Shown: one piece after another, positions 15,106-24,464 of the stretch
How positions within the stretch are numbered: position 1 is the stretch's first letter
How the letters are laid out: every line of letters begins with the position of its first letter
Notes under the pieces: generated by a model
Databases searched by the model: none
What the model saw: the letters and a program-made list of their open reading frames with translations, nothing else
Told to the model about the DNA's origin: nothing
DNA from: Paenactinomyces guangxiensis
Lineage (GTDB): Bacteria; Bacillota; Bacilli; Thermoactinomycetales; Thermoactinomycetaceae
Direction: 5' to 3'
DNA length: 64,000 nucleotides
Assembly (NCBI RefSeq): GCF_016055185.1
Contig: NZ_JAECVR010000015.1
Coordinates: forward strand, 1 to 64,000
Made by a program: the position numbers and the translations under genes

Positions 15106-16266
15106 CTATTTGTTTGTTACAATGGTCGCTGAAGCTTCAATCTTTTTGCCTTGATATACAAACGGAGCATGCTGGTTGGAGTTTAGCTCCACACGAATTT
15201 CATGGGTTCCGGGAGCCAGTTCCTGCAAATGATACCAGGGGCTGTACAAGCGGGCGGCTTTTTTTCCATTTACATAAAGATGAGCATGTCCTTCCCCCAT
15301 CCGGGTTGGTTCGTTGAGATGTTCCGGCGCGAAACGGAAATGTTTTGTTTGAATATGAATATTCCAGCCGGATTCTGAATCCTTTTTTACCTGGAGGCTT
15401 ACCGCAGGCGGCACGGTTCCGTTCGGAATGACGACCGGCTGTACGGCGTGGTGATGCTGATGGGAGTCCGCAGAAGAAGAAGGGTGATTCTTCGCGGCTT
15501 GAACATCTTGAGAAGAATGATGATGGTCGGGAGCAATGAATGTACCTGCCCAGGCCAGTAAAAAGTAAGCCAGAACACTGGATAGAAAGGAAATGATACT
15601 TTGCCGGTTCCCGGTTTGATTAAGGAGCGGCCATAGTTCTGTGCCAGCGATATAAAGAAGAATGCCTGCAGAAAACAAAAGGGAGATTGGGGATAATTGA
15701 TCATGCATCCAGGAAGCTTTTACAAGCCATAAAGTGGTTCCGGCACCTAAAACAGTGGAAAATCCCAAAATCAAAGCGGAAGCAATCGCCTTTTTTCGTT
15801 CTTTCAGTTCGGCCATCACCAAGGTGGAAATGGCTGCTCCTTCCGGTATTTTGTGCAACAGAATCGCCAATAATACTGTCATACCGAATTCAGGGCCGGC
15901 ATGGAAACCCGCTCCGATTGCAACACCTTCAAAATAGGCATGAATTCCCATTCCGGTCAGAACGCTCCAAATCGCGCTCATATGGCTGCCCTTTTTGTTC
16001 TCCGGTTTAGACGCGCGATGAGCCTGCCATCTCTGAAAGCCGAAAGCAACCAGCATTCCAATTAAGATCCAGAAAGCCATTGTTGGTGACTCAGATAATC
16101 CGTGCGGAATCATCCCGCCAACAGCTACAGACAATAACAACCCTGTACTGATGGCCACCAGCACGGATAAACCGCGATGGGACCACTCCTTTTTGAACCA
16201 TATCAGACTTCCGCCTACCACATAGCCCAAAGCAGCCAGTAAAGTCCATCCCAAAGCGCCTGCCAT
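15106..16266 (-). CDS. ZIP-family metal transporter with extra C-terminal domain
   Basis: Residues 1-250 form a ZIP (GufA-like) transporter with metal-site helices carrying GIHAYFEGVAIGAGF and HKIPEGAAISTLVMAE. A His-rich stretch (DHHHSSQ... and SHQHHHAV, about 245-275) follows, then a separate domain of about 110 aa with EGHAHLYVNGKKAARLYSPW and GTHEIRVELNSNQHAPF. ZIP proteins import or move Zn2+/Fe2+/Mn2+ across the membrane. The added domain looks like a small beta-sandwich of the sort found in exported metal-binding proteins (inference). ZIP proteins are usually about 240-310 aa, so 386 aa supports a fusion. ATG with GGGAGGAG upstream. Confidence 0.85.
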   Translation of the reverse strand: MAGALGWTLLAALGYVVGGSLIWFKKEWSHRGLSVLVAISTGLLLSVAVGGMIPHGLSESPTMAFWILIGMLVAFGFQRWQAHRASKPENKKGSHMSAIWSVLTGMGIHAYFEGVAIGAGFHAGPEFGMTVLLAILLHKIPEGAAISTLVMAELKERKKAIASALILGFSTVLGAGTTLWLVKASWMHDQLSPISLLFSAGILLYIAGTELWPLLNQTGNRQSIISFLSSVLAYFLLAWAGTFIAPDHHHSSQDVQAAKNHPSSSADSHQHHHAVQPVVIPNGTVPPAVSLQVKKDSESGWNIHIQTKHFRFAPEHLNEPTRMGEGHAHLYVNGKKAARLYSPWYHLQELAPGTHEIRVELNSNQHAPFVYQGKKIEASATIVTNK

Positions 16267-16520
16267 CCGGACTCCTCCCTATTAAAAAAATAAAGAAACC
16301 CTGTCTCATTTACGATTGATCTCCAACGTCTTCACTTTAAATTTAACCAAATTCTCTTATTCTGACTATACCTCTTTGGGGCTATTTTTTAATAATTTGA
16401 TACTTTTTTGCATAATTTAAACCTTACCTCTTATCAGCTGCACTTCCGGAAAATACCAACCGATAATAATGATATAATTTATATTGTTGTGAAAATAAAC
16501 AAAGGGGAAAGGGCGGAAAC

Positions 16521-18074
16521 ATGAACAAAACCTTTAGATTGAACTGGAACCTGGATTCTATCTTTCAGGGAGGGAGCAACTCGGATGAATTCAGGCGTTA
16601 TCTGGAAGAGTGGGAAAGTGACATGGTGGAGTTAAACCTTCTGTTGGAGAAGCTGGACCCTTTCCATTTTAATCTTGCCCGCGGGTCATGGACAGAAGCA
16701 ATCGCTCAGTTGGAGAGCTGTGAAGAAAGAAGGGAGGAGGCGGAATCTTTTACGAGATGCCTTACTTCGCAAAATGTCACGGATGGACAGGCTGCTGATC
16801 TACAAGAACAGTTCAATCGTGCCAATGCTACTTTTCAACGGCTGCTAACCAGTTGGGAACAGCTTTTAGCACAGGTTCCGCAAAATCTTTGACGTAACCA
16901 ATTGGCTATCGTATGGGATTCTGCCTGGGCGGAGTTCGGGGATCTGTTTGCTGATACGCTTAATCATCTGGCAGGGTTTCGCCTTCAACTAAACGCAAGC
17001 CGGGGGTGGGACTCTATTTTATATGAGCCGCTGGTCAAAAACCGCATGTCTGAAAGGTCATTAGGATCCTTATTGGAAGGCTGTGAAAAGATTCAGCCCC
17101 ATCTCGTCCGTTACCTCAAAGCCAGAAAAGCCTGTTTAGGATTGGAGAAACAAATGTTTTTCGATCTCTTTATTCCGCTACAGGTTGATGCAGAGAAGAT
17201 TGCTTACGATCAGGCGGCTCACTTCATCATCGAGCAGTTTGCCAAATTCCATCCGGGGATGGGGGAGTTCGCCCGTCAGGCGTTTGAGAAAGGATGGATT
17301 GAAGGGGAAATCGGGCCGGAGAAACAATTTGTGGGATATTGTACCCATTTCCCGCGGGAAAAAGAGTCACGCATTTTTCTGATGTATGGCGGAGCGTTCC
17401 GTCATGTTTTGACTTTGGCTCATGAACTTGGGCATGCCTATCACGGCTATGTATTGAGAAATTTGCGTCCCTGGGAACGAAAATATCCCATGAGCCTGGC
17501 TGAGACTGCCTCCAATTTTGCTGAGTTAGTCGTATTGGGAGGCATGCAACAGCAGGCGAAGTCAATCTCAGCCCGGCTGGCTCTTCTTGACGGAAGATTG
17601 ATGGAAAATGTGATCAATGTGATGGAAATCTTGGCGCGCTATTATTTTGAACTCGACTTTTACCGCGAGCGGGCAAAGGGGTTTGTTTCTGAAGAAAGAT
17701 TAAATGAATTAATGGTAAATGCTCAGCGAAAAGTTTTTGGTGAGGGTTTAGACAAATACTCACCCTATAACTGGGCATTCACACAACATTTTTATCAAAC
17801 ACAGGAACCCTTTTATAACTTTCCATATACTTTTGGGCGCCTTTTGAGTATCATTTTGTACCAGTGTGCCCAATCAGAGGGAAACAGCTTTGCCGCCAGT
17901 TATGATGCTTTGCTGTTGGATACCGGAAGAATGTCAGTTGAAGAACTTCTCTTGCACCATTTGGGTGCCGATGTTACCCGGCCGGACTTCTGGGATGGAC
18001 TGGAATCAATGATCGCAGCAGAAGTGGACGAGTTTATTAAAGGATCCCAATCTTTGAAGAATTCCCCGGCATGA
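16521..18074 (+). pseudogene. M3-family oligoendopeptidase (PepF-like), interrupted by an in-frame TGA
   Basis: The two frames 16521-16892 and 16902-18074 are in the same phase and are separated only by TGA at 16890-16892 (context ...CAAAATCTT TGA CGTAAC...). Read through, the product is about 517 aa: an N-terminal PepF-like helical domain (NWNLDSIFQGG), then the zinc site HELGHAYHGY with the downstream glutamate in MSLAETASNFAE. Such enzymes degrade oligopeptides in the cytosol. A Trp codon (TGG) mutated to TGA is the simplest explanation, because a Trp fits the position. UGA followed by C is also a leaky context, so low read-through is possible. The second part alone lacks a good ribosome site. 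Confidence 0.7.
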
Positions 18075-18152
18075 GAAAATGAATTTCGGAAAGCGCAAAC
18101 GGAAGAATAACATTATCCTGAAGGAAAAAGGAATTCGTATCATACTCATCAA

Positions 18153-18196
18153 GAGGCAGCTCCAGTGGGTGCTGACCCCTGGAGCTGCCTCATTTT
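18153..18196 (+). terminator. Terminator after the M3 peptidase
   Basis: Perfect 13-base arms GAGGCAGCTCCAG and CTGGAGCTGCCTC, followed by ATTTTAA. Confidence 0.8.
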
Positions 18197-18409
18197 AAAC
18201 GTAATACATTGGCCGAATTTTTCTGCTTAAATAAAAATGAATCATATGATCTGTCCATAGCCGGTTTTTGTATAAATCATCCCTGAAATACTATTTTTCC
18301 ATATACAAATATGATATGGTACAAATAGATTTAAAGAGTTGAATACAATCGTTGGCGAATACTTTTCATATTTATATTAAAATCATTCTTCTTATACATA
18401 AAATTGGTA

Positions 18410-18438
18410 TTGACCTCTCTATTAACATATGCTATTTT
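18410..18438 (+). promoter_or_regulatory. Promoter of the metNIQ leader
   Basis: TTGACC (18410-18415), 17-base spacer, TATTTT (18433-18438). It lies about 40 bases before the S-box and would start the riboswitch transcript. The rest of 18197-18409 is AT-rich with no gene. Confidence 0.65.
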
Positions 18439-18476
18439 ATATTCTAGTCATTTAAAACTGAACAATGCATGGAATT

Positions 18477-18590
18477 CTCTTATCCAGAGAGGTGTAGGGA
18501 CAGGCCCGATGATACCTCGGCAACCATCCGTTCTGTGAACGGAAAGGTGCCAATTCCTGCAGGACATGAGTTCTGGCAGATGAGAGAAGG
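18477..18590 (+). ncRNA. SAM-I (S-box) riboswitch
   Basis: The conserved blocks are all present and in order: CTCTTATCCAGAGAGGTG, AGGGACAGGCCCGATGA, CTCGGCAACC, AAGGTGCCAATTCCTGCAG and the closing GCAGATGAGAGAA. Binding of S-adenosylmethionine is expected to favour the terminator that follows and switch off metNIQ (established mechanism for this class). Confidence 0.95.
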
Positions 18591-18611
18591 AGATAATAGA
18601 TCGAATTTATC

Positions 18612-18650
18612 CCTTTCTGCATCTGTGGGCAGAAAGGTTTTTTATTTTTT
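18612..18650 (+). terminator. Riboswitch-controlled terminator
   Basis: Arms CCTTTCTGC and GCAGAAAGG with a T-rich tail, directly upstream of the metN ribosome site. This is the expression platform of the S-box. Confidence 0.85.
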
Positions 18651-18661
18651 GGAGTGAGGCG

Positions 18662-19651
18662 GTGAAAAACGGCATGATTCATATAAAAGAAGTCACAAAA
18701 ATCTATCCTTCACAAAAAAAGCAGCAAGAGGTTGCAGCGTTGAACGGGGTCAGTCTGGAAATCGAACAGGGAGATATCTTTGGGATCGTCGGACACAGCG
18801 GAGCCGGGAAAAGCACGCTGTTGCGGCTACTCAACGGTCTTGAAACACCTTCTGCAGGTTCCGTGATGGTGGACGGAAAAGAAATTTCCCGCCTGAAAAA
18901 TAAAGAGTTGCGCCAGGCCAGGCAAAAAATAGGTATGATCTTCCAGCATTTTCACCTGTTGTGGTCACGGACAGTTCGGGAAAACATTGCTTTTCCTCTG
19001 GAAGTGGCCGGAAAACCGAAACGTGAACGGGAAGAAAAAGTAGATCAGTTGCTGGAACGTGTTGGTTTAACAGAGAGAGGAGACGCCTATCCCTCCCAGC
19101 TGAGCGGCGGGCAAAAACAACGGGTCGGAATCGCTCGCGCCCTGGCGAATGATCCGGCTGTTCTTTTGTGCGATGAAGCGACGTCAGCGTTGGATCCGGA
19201 AACCACTGCATCCATTTTGCGGCTGTTAAAGGAAATTCATCGGGAGACAGGGATTACCCTTGTTCTGATCACTCATGAAATGAGTGTTGTGCGTGCCATC
19301 TGTAACAAAATGGCAGTGATGGAAAGCGGGAAAGTAGTAGAAACTGGGGATGTTAATATGATTTTTCGCCACCCTAAACACCCCGTCACTCAGCAGTTTG
19401 TGAAAGAGTTGACACTTTCCTCAGGCTCCAATCCGGTAAAAACAGATGGAAATTCATTGAAAATAGGGCTGGACCAGTTGCCGGCCTTGCAGAAAATCGC
19501 GCGGTCCTATTCAGTTTCTTTCCATGTGATCGACGGAGAAATTGGTGCTGATTCGGAGAAAAACAAAGTGACTGTCCGGATCACAGGAGAGGAACAGCAG
19601 GTGGACAAGGCCATCCGGCATGTGAACGGGGAGGTGATCACCGGTGTTTAA
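18662..19651 (+). CDS. metN: Methionine ABC transporter ATP-binding protein
   Basis: MetN powers uptake of methionine. The 329-aa protein has Walker A GHSGAGKST (about 44-52), signature LSGGQKQR (about 146), Walker B VLLCDEATSALD and a C-terminal NIL-type regulatory domain (about 255-329) that senses methionine in this family. The start is GTG (18662) with GGAG 7 bases upstream; an ATG four codons in is less well spaced. It is the first gene of metNIQ, overlaps metI by 8 bases, and is controlled by the S-box riboswitch just upstream, which fits a sulphur-amino-acid role rather than some other ABC importer. Confidence 0.95.
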   Translation: MKNGMIHIKEVTKIYPSQKKQQEVAALNGVSLEIEQGDIFGIVGHSGAGKSTLLRLLNGLETPSAGSVMVDGKEISRLKNKELRQARQKIGMIFQHFHLLWSRTVRENIAFPLEVAGKPKREREEKVDQLLERVGLTERGDAYPSQLSGGQKQRVGIARALANDPAVLLCDEATSALDPETTASILRLLKEIHRETGITLVLITHEMSVVRAICNKMAVMESGKVVETGDVNMIFRHPKHPVTQQFVKELTLSSGSNPVKTDGNSLKIGLDQLPALQKIARSYSVSFHVIDGEIGADSEKNKVTVRITGEEQQVDKAIRHVNGEVITGV

Positions 19652-20300
19652 TGACATTGACTTTAATGAATTATGGATAGCCACTGGCGATACTCTCCAT
19701 ATGGTCGGAATTTCAATCCTGTTTGCTGCTCTTCTGGGGATTCCTCTCGGTGTGTTGCTGGTTATCACTGACCGCGGCTATTTCCTGGAGCAGGTATGGG
19801 TGCAACGAATTCTCGGAGCCATCGTTAATATTTTTCGGGCTGTTCCCTTTATCGTACTCGTGCTGTTTTTATTTCCACTATCGAAGCTTTTGCTTGGAAC
19901 CACGCTTGGACCGACAGCTGCCACGATTCCTCTGATCGCCGGGACCGCTCCTTTCTTTGCACGGATGGTGGAAACAGCGATTCGGGAGATTGACCGTGGG
20001 GTCATTGAGGCTTCACAAGCGATGGGAGCCAGCAAATTTACCATCGTTCGCAAAGTGCTCATTCCTGAGGCTTTGCCCGCAATTGTGTCCGGTTTGACTG
20101 TAACCTGCGTTTCTCTGATCGGTTATTCTGCCATGGCCGGGATTGTCGGCAGCGGGGGATTGGGTGACGTTGCATTACGGAAAGGTTTCCAGTCATTTAA
20201 TGACCAGATGTTATACGCTTGTGGACTGATTCTTATTATCCTGGTACAAATTGTGCAAGGAATTGGCGACTGGATTTCCAGACGTTTAGATAAAAGATAA
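19644..20300 (+). CDS. metI: Methionine ABC transporter permease
   Basis: This 218-aa inner-membrane permease has five or so spans and the MetN-contacting loop ETAIREIDRGVIEASQAMGA (EAA motif, about 112-131), typical of MetI. The start is GTG inside the end of metN with GAGGTGA upstream, so the two are translationally coupled. Segments VFRAVPFIVLVLFLFPLSK and GYSAMAGIVGSGGLGDVA are characteristic of the family. Length is normal for MetI. Confidence 0.94.
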   Translation: MFNDIDFNELWIATGDTLHMVGISILFAALLGIPLGVLLVITDRGYFLEQVWVQRILGAIVNIFRAVPFIVLVLFLFPLSKLLLGTTLGPTAATIPLIAGTAPFFARMVETAIREIDRGVIEASQAMGASKFTIVRKVLIPEALPAIVSGLTVTCVSLIGYSAMAGIVGSGGLGDVALRKGFQSFNDQMLYACGLILIILVQIVQGIGDWISRRLDKR

Positions 20301-20317
20301 CGAGTTGGAGGAAGGAA

Positions 20318-21115
20318 ATGATGAAGAAAATTGCTGTCTTAGTCATGGCCTTTGCAGTGGCCCTGTTAGGATCTGCATGCGGTGCAAACAATGGAGATGC
20401 AGCCACTCTGACCGTGGGAGCATCTGCTGTTCCACATGCTGAGATATTGGAGCATCTGAAACCACAGCTGGAAAAACAGGGTGTGAATCTGGAAATTAAA
20501 GTATTCCAGGATTATGTAGTACCAAACAAAGCTGTGGAAGAAGGGGAAATTGACGCCAACTATTTTCAGCACATTCCGTGGATGGAAGCCACCAATAAAG
20601 AACGTGGATACCATATTAGCAAAGTGATAGGTGTCCATATTGAACCGATGGGGGCTTATTCCAAAAAAATCAAAGATGTGAGCCAGCTAAAAAATGGAGC
20701 CACAATCGCCCTTCCCAATGCGACCAGTGAATTGACACGGGTTCTTCTGTTGCTTGACAGCCAAAAGTTAATTCAACTGGACAACCGTGAAGGGGATAAA
20801 ACGCTGAAAAGCATAAAAGCAAACCCTAAAAACTTGAAATTTCAACTGTTGGAGCCGGCAATGCTGCCACGTGTCTTAGATCAGGTTGATCTGGCTGTGA
20901 TCAACACCAACTATGCGTTGCAAGCAAAACTGAATCCGTTGACAGACGCCCTTTTTATTGAAGGAAAAGATTCACCCTATGTAAACGTTCTGGCAACCAA
21001 AAAAGGAAACGAGAAAAACGAGGCTCTGCAAAAACTGGCAAAGGCGCTCACTTCACCCGAGACGAAAAAGTTTATTGAAGAAAAATATAAAGGTGCGGTT
21101 GTACCTGCATTTTAA
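20318..21115 (+). CDS. metQ: Methionine-binding lipoprotein
   Basis: The 265-aa substrate-binding protein has a lipoprotein signal peptide ending LLGSAC (Cys 21), after which it is anchored on the outer face of the membrane. The mature part is NlpA/MetQ-like: VGASAVPHAEILEHLKP, EGEIDANYFQHIPWME and IALPNATSELTRVLLLL. It lies 17 bases after metI behind GGAGGAAGG, and completes the importer. It is the last gene before a strong bidirectional terminator. Confidence 0.95.
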   Translation: MMKKIAVLVMAFAVALLGSACGANNGDAATLTVGASAVPHAEILEHLKPQLEKQGVNLEIKVFQDYVVPNKAVEEGEIDANYFQHIPWMEATNKERGYHISKVIGVHIEPMGAYSKKIKDVSQLKNGATIALPNATSELTRVLLLLDSQKLIQLDNREGDKTLKSIKANPKNLKFQLLEPAMLPRVLDQVDLAVINTNYALQAKLNPLTDALFIEGKDSPYVNVLATKKGNEKNEALQKLAKALTSPETKKFIEEKYKGAVVPAF

Positions 21116-21140
21116 TGGCAAAGTCAATAGAATATGAAGA

Positions 21141-21180
21141 AACAACCCCGTAACGCTGTTATGTTGCGGGGTTGTTTCTG
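21141..21180. terminator. Bidirectional terminator, metQ/yvyE
   Basis: AACAACCCCG pairs with CGGGGTTGTT, with T-runs outside both arms. It serves metNIQ on the plus strand and overlaps the last codons of yvyE on the minus strand. Confidence 0.8.
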
Positions 21181-21803
21181 TTCACTTCTTTATATTGTCT
21201 GTCTCCTAACACTACTCTGGCTTGACCGCTGGTCCAGTTGTTCACCTGGTCTGTCAATTTCTGTTCTTCGCCGATTGGGACCCAGACCGCCCAGCGAACG
21301 ACATCAGTAAACTGAGGGGAATCTAGCAGATAACCTGAACGGTGCAGTTCATGCTCCATTTTGCCTATAAAGGGGTAGTCGAAAGTAAAGATCATTTCCT
21401 GATGCATCACACGTTCTACGATTCCGGCAGCTTCAATCGCCGCTGCCGCCCCCTGGCTGTAGGCGCGGACAAGTCCGCCTGCTCCCAGTTTGATGCCGCC
21501 AAAATAGCGGGTGACTACAATCGCTGTATATAAGAGGTTTTTGGCATGAATCACCTCCAGGATCGGTCGGCCGGCGGTTCCTGCCGGCTCTCCGTCATCG
21601 GAAGACTTTTGGACCGTATCTGTGATGAGATAGGCATAACAATTATGGGTGGCATCCCAATGCTTCCGGGAAACCTCCTGGATAAACTTGACTGCTTCTT
21701 CTTCCCCGGGCACTTGTTTAGCACGGCAAATAAAGCGTGACTTTTGTATGATGATTTCTGTTTCTCCGTCATGGCCTACGGTTTTATAACTTTGCCGGTT
21801 CAT
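21159..21803 (-). CDS. yvyE: YigZ/IMPACT-family protein
   Basis: The 214-aa protein has the UPF0029/IMPACT N-terminal domain with KSRFICRAKQV, the family core DGEPAGTAGRPILEVI and VVTRYFGGIKLGAGGLVRAY, then a C-terminal EF-G-like fold. Its biochemical role is not settled; relatives influence translation or act as peptidase partners. In many Bacilli it lies next to degU/degS and an LCP gene, as here (an LCP gene lies upstream at 21913). ATG with AAGGGAAGGG upstream. Its stop lies within the shared terminator with metQ. Confidence 0.9.
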   Translation of the reverse strand: MNRQSYKTVGHDGETEIIIQKSRFICRAKQVPGEEEAVKFIQEVSRKHWDATHNCYAYLITDTVQKSSDDGEPAGTAGRPILEVIHAKNLLYTAIVVTRYFGGIKLGAGGLVRAYSQGAAAAIEAAGIVERVMHQEMIFTFDYPFIGKMEHELHRSGYLLDSPQFTDVVRWAVWVPIGEEQKLTDQVNNWTSGQARVVLGDRQYKEVNRNNPAT

Positions 21804-21912
21804 TTTTTCCCTTCCCTTTCACAACCATTATAAAGGAAAGGGAGCTGTAGAAAAAGGAAGGCATGTTTGGAGGCGGCAAGATGTGAGCGCCAACCGATTA
21901 TGCTCTTATCTG

Positions 21913-22962
21913 TCATCTGTGGCCAGGAAAACCATTTGATGTTTGATCAGATTGTGGATTATCTTCTTCGGACTTTAACTCCATATACTGCTTAAACAAG
22001 TCTCTGATGCGCTGTTTTTCTTTTTCGGATAAAATCAAATACGAGATGCCCTTTATTTTATCGGGGTAAGTTTCGACTTTAACGGTTTCGATGTTACTTA
22101 TGGGTATATTTTGGTAAACAGCCGCGATTGACGGGATTTCACCAATATCTATATTAAAGGACAGGTTATCTCCAACTGCCCGGGATATTTTCGGGAAATT
22201 CGCAATCCCTTCTGCGCTGATCATCTTGTCGACAATTTGAGATATCACTTCTTGTTGCCGTTCATTTCGTCCCATATCTCCCTCTATATTCTGTTCAGCT
22301 TTCCGTTGGCGTACATAGGCAAGCGCTTCCATACCGTTCAGATGGTGTTGACCGGCCGGGATGGTTTTCATTTGGTTAATCGCAGGCCCCCTGAAAGTAT
22401 AACGATTATTGACATCAACACCTCCCACCGCGTCTACAATATCGACGAACCCCCGAAAATTGACTTTGGCGTAATAATCGATGGGGATATCAAGCAGGTT
22501 TTCCACTGTTTCACGAGTGTTGTCAATCGGATTTTTACCTTTCATCTTTCCCCAATAGGCGGAATGGTTAATTTTATCTCTGAATCCGTCTGTATTTGCG
22601 ATGGTCACTTTCGTATCACGGGGAATACTTAGCAACTTCACTGATTTGGTTTTAGGGTTGACCGCGGCAACCATGATCACATCCGGACGCCATATTTTCT
22701 GCTCCGCCTTGGTATCAATTTGGTCTGAGCCTAACAGAAGGACAGCAAATGGTTCTTTTTTCGGTTCTACGGGTTTCTGTCGTCTTTTAGATCTGCTAAC
22801 TTCGCTGTCATGGCTTTTAGTAAGGGCGGAGATAGCCTGGTAACCCAGGTAAGAGCCAATTCCAATGATTAAAATCAAGATTAGTCCCATCACACGGAAA
22901 GCCCACTTCTTGCGTCGTTTCTTTTGTATCCGGACAACCCGGCTCTCATTTCCCTTTCCCAT
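21913..22962 (-). CDS. LytR-CpsA-Psr (LCP) family protein 1
   Basis: LCP enzymes move undecaprenyl-linked polymers such as teichoic acids onto peptidoglycan outside the cell. The 349-aa product has a basic cytoplasmic start, one membrane span (about 20-45), then the LCP core with FAVLLLGSDQ, SVKLLSIPRDTKV, FVDIVDAVGGVDV and LAYVRQRKAE...GDMGRNERQQ, including the arginines that hold the pyrophosphate. I place the start at the ATG at 22962 because GAGAGG precedes it well; a longer frame to 23010 has no ribosome site. The next gene upstream is a paralogue of the same predicted length. Confidence 0.9.
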   Translation of the reverse strand: MGKGNESRVVRIQKKRRKKWAFRVMGLILILIIGIGSYLGYQAISALTKSHDSEVSRSKRRQKPVEPKKEPFAVLLLGSDQIDTKAEQKIWRPDVIMVAAVNPKTKSVKLLSIPRDTKVTIANTDGFRDKINHSAYWGKMKGKNPIDNTRETVENLLDIPIDYYAKVNFRGFVDIVDAVGGVDVNNRYTFRGPAINQMKTIPAGQHHLNGMEALAYVRQRKAEQNIEGDMGRNERQQEVISQIVDKMISAEGIANFPKISRAVGDNLSFNIDIGEIPSIAAVYQNIPISNIETVKVETYPDKIKGISYLILSEKEKQRIRDLFKQYMELKSEEDNPQSDQTSNGFPGHR

Positions 22963-23220
22963 TTTTATCCTCTCTTTGCTTAAGCAGACTTTATAACAAT
23001 GAACGAACAAATAGATGAGAGTGATTGATTTCTATTCAACTACTAATCTAAATAATATCGGAAATTTCTGATATTTACAAAGGTATTCCTCCCGAAGATG
23101 GCTAAGAAAAAATGAGGATTTATGAAAGAGGGGTGCTTTTCGCTGAAAAATGGAGAAAAAGTGAGTATAAGATTTTTATTTTAAACATAAATATAAAAAG
23201 AAGGAAAAAAAGGGGTTGGC

Positions 23221-24270
23221 TTAATTGCCTTCCCCGCTTGAATCATCCTCTTCTGTTTGATCTGTCTCTTGATTTTGGTCCTTGGGTTTCCATTCCATTT
23301 GCTTTTGCAATATGTCTCTGATTCGTTGTTTCTCCTCTTCGGACAAAATCTCGTACCAGATGCCGTTTCGTTTGTCGGGATGTGTTTTGACTGTAATGGT
23401 TTCCAGATTTCCCTTTGACTTGTTATAAACGGCCTGAAGAGCAGGAATTTCGGTGACCTTAAAGTTGTAGGAAAAGTTTCTGCCCACCGCTTCTGTCAGT
23501 TCGCTAAATTTAGTGATTCCTTCAAAGCTTATAATTTTATCCGTCAATTGTTGTACCACTTCTTGCTGCCGTCTATTGCGCCCTTTATCACCCTCGGGGT
23601 CTTTTTTGCGCATTCGTACATAAGCGAGGGCCTGCTCCCCGTTTAAGTGCTGCGGGCCTTCTGGAAATCTCATGACTCTGCTGTTAAAGCTGGTTGTTTT
23701 GAAATAAAATTTATTATTGACATCCACGCCGCCCAGCGTGTTAACAACGTCCATGAAACCTCTGAAGTTGATTTTGGCATAATAGTCAATCGGGATTCCC
23801 AGAAGGTTCTCAACCGTTTCCCTGGTATTTGTGACCGGGTTGATCCCTTTTTCCTTGCCCCAGTATGCTGCGGAATTAATTTTATCTTTATGGCCGTTCG
23901 TGTTGGCGATTTTTGTATACGTATCGCGTGGAATACTTACCAGTTTGATAGAGTTGGTTTTGGGATTAATGGCTGCCACCATCAATACATCCGGGCGCCA
24001 GGCTTCCTGTTCCTCTTTTACTGTCAACTGGTCGGACCCGATCAAAAGGATGGCAAACGGATCCTTTTTAATTTCTACTTCTTGATCCCTCAGTTTTGAT
24101 TTCCCCTGGGATTCATCGTGCCCCTTGGCAAGGGCTCCCCAGACTTGCAAGCCAAAATAAGAACCGATACCGATGAATAAAATTAAACACATGGTAAGAA
24201 TGCGAAATAACCATTTCCGGCGCCGTTTTTTCTTCACGCGGTCAATTCGGCTGTTTTCTACTCTTAGCAT
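23221..24270 (-). CDS. LytR-CpsA-Psr (LCP) family protein 2
   Basis: This second LCP ligase is 349 aa from the ATG at 24270 (GGGGAA 7 bases upstream; a GTG four codons earlier is possible). It has the same parts as its neighbour: cytoplasmic KKKRRRKWLFR, one span, then FAILLIGSDQ, SIKLVSIPRDTYT, FMDVVNTLGGVDV and LAYVRMRKKDPEGDKGRNRR. The tail is acidic (EEDDSSGEG). The pair sits head to tail with a 258-base AT-rich gap, so each may have its own promoter. Duplicate LCP genes are normal in Bacilli and usually overlap in function. Confidence 0.9.
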   Translation of the reverse strand: MLRVENSRIDRVKKKRRRKWLFRILTMCLILFIGIGSYFGLQVWGALAKGHDESQGKSKLRDQEVEIKKDPFAILLIGSDQLTVKEEQEAWRPDVLMVAAINPKTNSIKLVSIPRDTYTKIANTNGHKDKINSAAYWGKEKGINPVTNTRETVENLLGIPIDYYAKINFRGFMDVVNTLGGVDVNNKFYFKTTSFNSRVMRFPEGPQHLNGEQALAYVRMRKKDPEGDKGRNRRQQEVVQQLTDKIISFEGITKFSELTEAVGRNFSYNFKVTEIPALQAVYNKSKGNLETITVKTHPDKRNGIWYEILSEEEKQRIRDILQKQMEWKPKDQNQETDQTEEDDSSGEGN

Positions 24271-24464
24271 TGTATTCCCCACTTTGTTGCCGATAAAAAA
24301 ATTGTTTTTTTTATACTATCATCTTGTAATGTTAAATATCAAGATAAATAGACAGAATTATAAAAATGATACATCCGATCCTGTTGAATAAAATTATAGC
24401 AGGATACCCTTCTTATTTTATCGTAAACTCTGATAGAATGCTATAAAAGAACTTAAAGGCGAAA

